From NCBI GenBank assembly GCA_963210315.1, contig OY723259.1, positions 2,108,001 through 2,172,000 of the forward strand: DNA of 64,000 nucleotides, written 5' to 3'. A model generated the notes under the pieces. That model was given only the letters and a program-made list of their open reading frames with translations, did no database searches and was not told the DNA's origin. Within the stretch, counting starts at the first letter, position 1, and each line of letters opens with the position of its first letter. The DNA comes from Rhynchopus euleeides. Its lineage: Eukaryota > Euglenozoa > Diplonemea > Diplonemida > Diplonemidae. This document shows positions 61,261 to 64,000 of this stretch, piece after piece. Both the position numbers and the translations under genes were made by a program.

Positions 61261-63896
61261 ATGTCGCTGTCGAAAGCCATTATCTGGGGTGACCTGCAGA
61301 CATTTCAGCAGCTCTTGGCATCCGGTGCGGACGTAAACACTAAGCATCATGGTCTGCTCTCGGTGCTGCAAGCGTCATGGTTGTTTAGTTGAGACATTCC
61401 TCGCCACGGGACTCAGTGTCCTTGCGCTCTTGCACCTTCCCGCAGCCTCAGGCTGTCCCAGTGGTTGTGTGTGGCGGTGGGGTGAACTCGTGAGGCAGGT
61501 GTCGTGAGTCCGCCACCCTGTGCCGTGTGTGCTGTCCCACACTCCCTCACTCTTTCACAGGTTATACACCTCTGCATCACGCTGCCCACAACACAAGCGA
61601 GCATGCTGTGAAGATGGTAGAACTCCTGCTCGCTCAGCGTGCAGATGTGGATGTGAAGAACTACGGTATGCAGCATACCCCTTGCTGTGGTTGTGAGTAC
61701 TTCACCATCCATTTCGTTGCGCTGCTTGCTTCATGCATGTGTGCACACTTGCACTGTTTCCCACCTTCCCGCAGCCTCAGCCTGCGGTGGGGTGAACTCG
61801 TGAGGCAGGTGTCGTGAGTCCGCCACCCTGTGCCGTGTGTGCTGTAGCACACTCCCTCACTCTTTGACAGGTTGTACACCTCTGCTTCTTGCTACCAAGA
61901 ACACAAGCGAGCATGCTGTGAAGATGGTAGCACTCCTGCTCGCTGAGGGGGCAGATGTGCATGTGAGGAACAACTACAGTATGCAGGTTACCCCTTCCTG
62001 TGGTTGTGAGTACTTGACCATCCATTTGGTTGCGCTGCTTGCCTTCATGCATGTGTGCACACTTTTGCGGTGTTTCGCACTTTCCCGCAGCCTCAGCCTG
62101 TCCCAGTGGTTGTGTGTGGCGGTGGGGTGAACTCGTGAGGCAGGTGTCGTGAGTCCGCCACCCTGTGCCGTGTGTGCTGTCCCACACTTCCTCACTCTTT
62201 CACAGGTTATACACCTCTGCATCACGCTGTCAAGAACACAAGCGAGCATGCTGTGAAGATGGTAGAACTCCTGCTCGCTCAGGGTGCAGATGTGCATGTG
62301 CAGAACGCCGACGGTATGCAGGCTATCCCTTGCTGTGTTTGTGAGTACTTTACCATGCATGTGTGCACACTTTCACTGTTTCCCACCTTCCCGTAGCATC
62401 TGCCTGTCCCAGTGGTTGTGTGTGGCGGTGGGGTGAACTCGTGAGGCAGGTGTCGTGAGTCCGCCACCCTGTGCCGTGTGTGCTGTCCCACACTTCCTCA
62501 CTCTTTCACAGGTTATACACCTCTGCATCACGCTGTCAAGAACACAAGCGAGCATGCTGTGAAGATGGTAGAACTCCTGCTCGCTCAGGGTGCAGATGTG
62601 CATGTGCAGAACGCCGACGGTATGCAGGCTATCCCTTGCTGTGTTTGTGAGTACTTTACCATGCATGTGTGCACACTTTCACTGTTTCCCACCTTCCCGT
62701 AGCATCTGCCTGTCCCAGTGGTTGTGTGTGGCGGTGGGGTGAACTCGTGAGGCAGGTGTCGTGAGTCCGCCACCCTGTGCCGTGTGTGCTGTCCCACACT
62801 CCCTCACTCTTTCACAGGTACACCTCTGCAGGTCGCTGCCAAGAGACAAGCCAACAGAAGCGAACATGCTGTGAAGATGGTAGAACTCCTGCTCGCTCAG
62901 GGTGCAGATGTGGATGTGAAGAACGAGTGCGGTATGCAGGTTCATCCATTAGGTTGCGCTGCCTGCCTTCATGCCATGTGTGCACACTTGTACTGTTTCC
63001 CACCTTCCCGCAGCCTCAGGCTGTCCCAGTGGTTGTGTGTGGCAGTGGGGTGAACTGAGGCAGGTGTCGTGAGTCCGCCACCCTGTGCCGTGTGTGCTGT
63101 CCCACACTCCCTCACTCTTTCACAGGTGACACTCCTCTGCTTGACGCTGCCGGCAACACAAGCGAGCATGCTGTGAAGATGGTAGAACTCCTGCTCGCTC
63201 ACGGTGCAGATGTGCATGTGAAGGGCCTGAAGGGTATGCAGGTTACCCCTTGCTGTGGTTGTGAGTATTTTACCATCCATTTGGGTGCGCTGCCTGTCTT
63301 GATGCATGTGTGCACACTTGCACAGTTTCCCACCTTCCCGCAGCCTCAGGCTGTCCCAGTGGTTGTGTGTGGCGGTGGGGTGAACTCGTGAGGCAGGTGT
63401 CGTGAGTCCGCCACCCTGTGCCGTGTGTGCTGTCCCACACTTCCTCACTCTTTCACAGGTTATACACCTCTGCATCACGCTGTCAAGAACCCCAGCGAGC
63501 ATGCTGTGAAGATGGTAGAACTCCTGCTCGCTCAGGGTGCAGATGTGCATGTGGAGGACTACGGCGGTATGCAGCTTACCCCTTGCTGTGGTTGTGAGTA
63601 CTTTACCATGCATTTGGTTGCGCTGCCTGCCTTCATGCATGTGTGCACACTTGCACTGTTTCCCGCCTTCCCGCAGCCTCAGCCTGTCCCAGTGGTTGTG
63701 TGTGGCGGTGGGGTGAACTCGTGAGGCAGGTGTCGTGAGTCCGCCACCCTGTGCCGTGTGTGCTGTCCCACACTCCCTCACTCTTTCACAGGTGCACCTC
63801 TGCATTACGCTGCCAAGAACACAAGCGAGCATGCTGTGAAGATGGTAGAACTCCTGCTCGCTCAGGGTGCAGATGTGGATGTGGAGGACTACGGCG
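61261..63896 (+). CDS. Ankyrin-repeat protein, one repeat per exon (3' end outside window)
   Basis: Nine exons fit: 61261-61351, 61561-61665, 61871-61978, 62206-62313, 62512-62619, 62818-62931, 63126-63233, 63459-63566 and 63792-63896. Exon 1 gives MSLSKAIIWGDLQTFQQLLA, the first half-repeat. Every later exon starts with the last two bases of a Gly or Ser codon and encodes one ankyrin repeat of 35-38 residues (GYTPLHHA...NTSEHAVKMVELLLAQGADV). All introns are phase 1, 194-227 bp, with GTATGC donors (GTCTGC in intron 1) and TTTCACAG-type acceptors. Because every internal exon is symmetrical, any could be skipped without changing frame. Ankyrin repeats bind proteins; the partner is unknown. Unusual features are the near-identical exons and introns and the two extra residues per repeat. 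The gene continues beyond 64000. Confidence 0.85.
62206..62817 (+). repeat. Tandem duplication of one ankyrin exon plus intron (306 bp x 2)
   Basis: Units 62206-62511 and 62512-62817 are the same over almost their full length, including exon, intron and the unusual GTAGCATCTGCCTGTCCC intron segment. They differ at one base near the acceptor (CACACTTCC against CACACTCCC). The duplication added one repeat to the protein. Confidence 0.85.
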
Positions 63897-64000
63897 GTAT
63901 GCAGCTTACCCCTTGCTGTGGTTGTGAGTACTTTACCATGCATTTGGTTGCGCTGCCTGCCTTCGTGCATGTGTGCACACTTGCACTGTTTCCCACCTTC

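Overview
This window is eukaryotic nuclear DNA from a GC-rich single-celled organism. The signs are spliceosomal GT-AG introns, a two-exon eL42 ribosomal protein gene, a six-transmembrane adenylyl cyclase, a CLASP/TOG-like microtubule protein, AATAAA-type poly(A) signals, and large intergenic spaces full of microsatellites and transposon remnants. The mix of large intronless genes coding for Ala/Gly/Pro/Ser-rich proteins with small-exon genes would suit a GC-rich alga or other protist (a chromerid such as Vitrella is one possibility), but nothing in the window proves the species. No operons, CRISPR arrays, rRNA or convincing tRNA genes were seen. All recognised genes lie on the + strand.

Layout. 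0-5.4 kb: a 1616-aa low-complexity protein. 5.6-8.6 kb: four short inverted-repeat elements packed together, three of them meeting at CCTAGG junctions, with no transposase. 8.8-11.6 kb: repeat remnants. 11.6-25 kb: a CLASP-like protein, two large disordered proteins, two small lysine-rich proteins, and three copies of a hairpin-rich element of about 350 bp. 26.3-31.6 kb: eL42 copy 1, a secreted Cys-containing protein, and a membrane protein with a degenerate cyclase domain; the last two share repeat-family sequence upstream. 32.1-36.8 kb: two arrays of related 31-bp minisatellites. 37.3 kb: a second eL42, identical by eye through exons and intron. 38.5-46.1 kb: a giant single-exon surface protein with about 16 cadherin-like 'VNDPP' modules and a C-terminal membrane anchor. 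47-50.3 kb: an intact adenylyl cyclase framed by direct and inverted repeats. 51-53.8 kb: a four-exon homocysteine S-methyltransferase with a long disordered tail. 56.2-57.4 kb: a secreted lipase of bacterial family I.5 type. 59.5-60.3 kb: a broken relative of the VNDPP gene, cut off where a 0.7-kb duplicated segment begins. 61.3 kb to the end: a gene with one ankyrin repeat per exon, running out of the window.

The genes do not form one pathway. Recurrent themes are cAMP signalling (two paralogous six-TM cyclase-like proteins, both flanked by repeats), surface adhesion (the VNDPP protein and its fragment), and very active local duplication: minisatellites, exon duplication, a precise gene duplication, segmental duplication and nested MITEs. 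All functional calls rest on motif recognition by eye; no database search was run.
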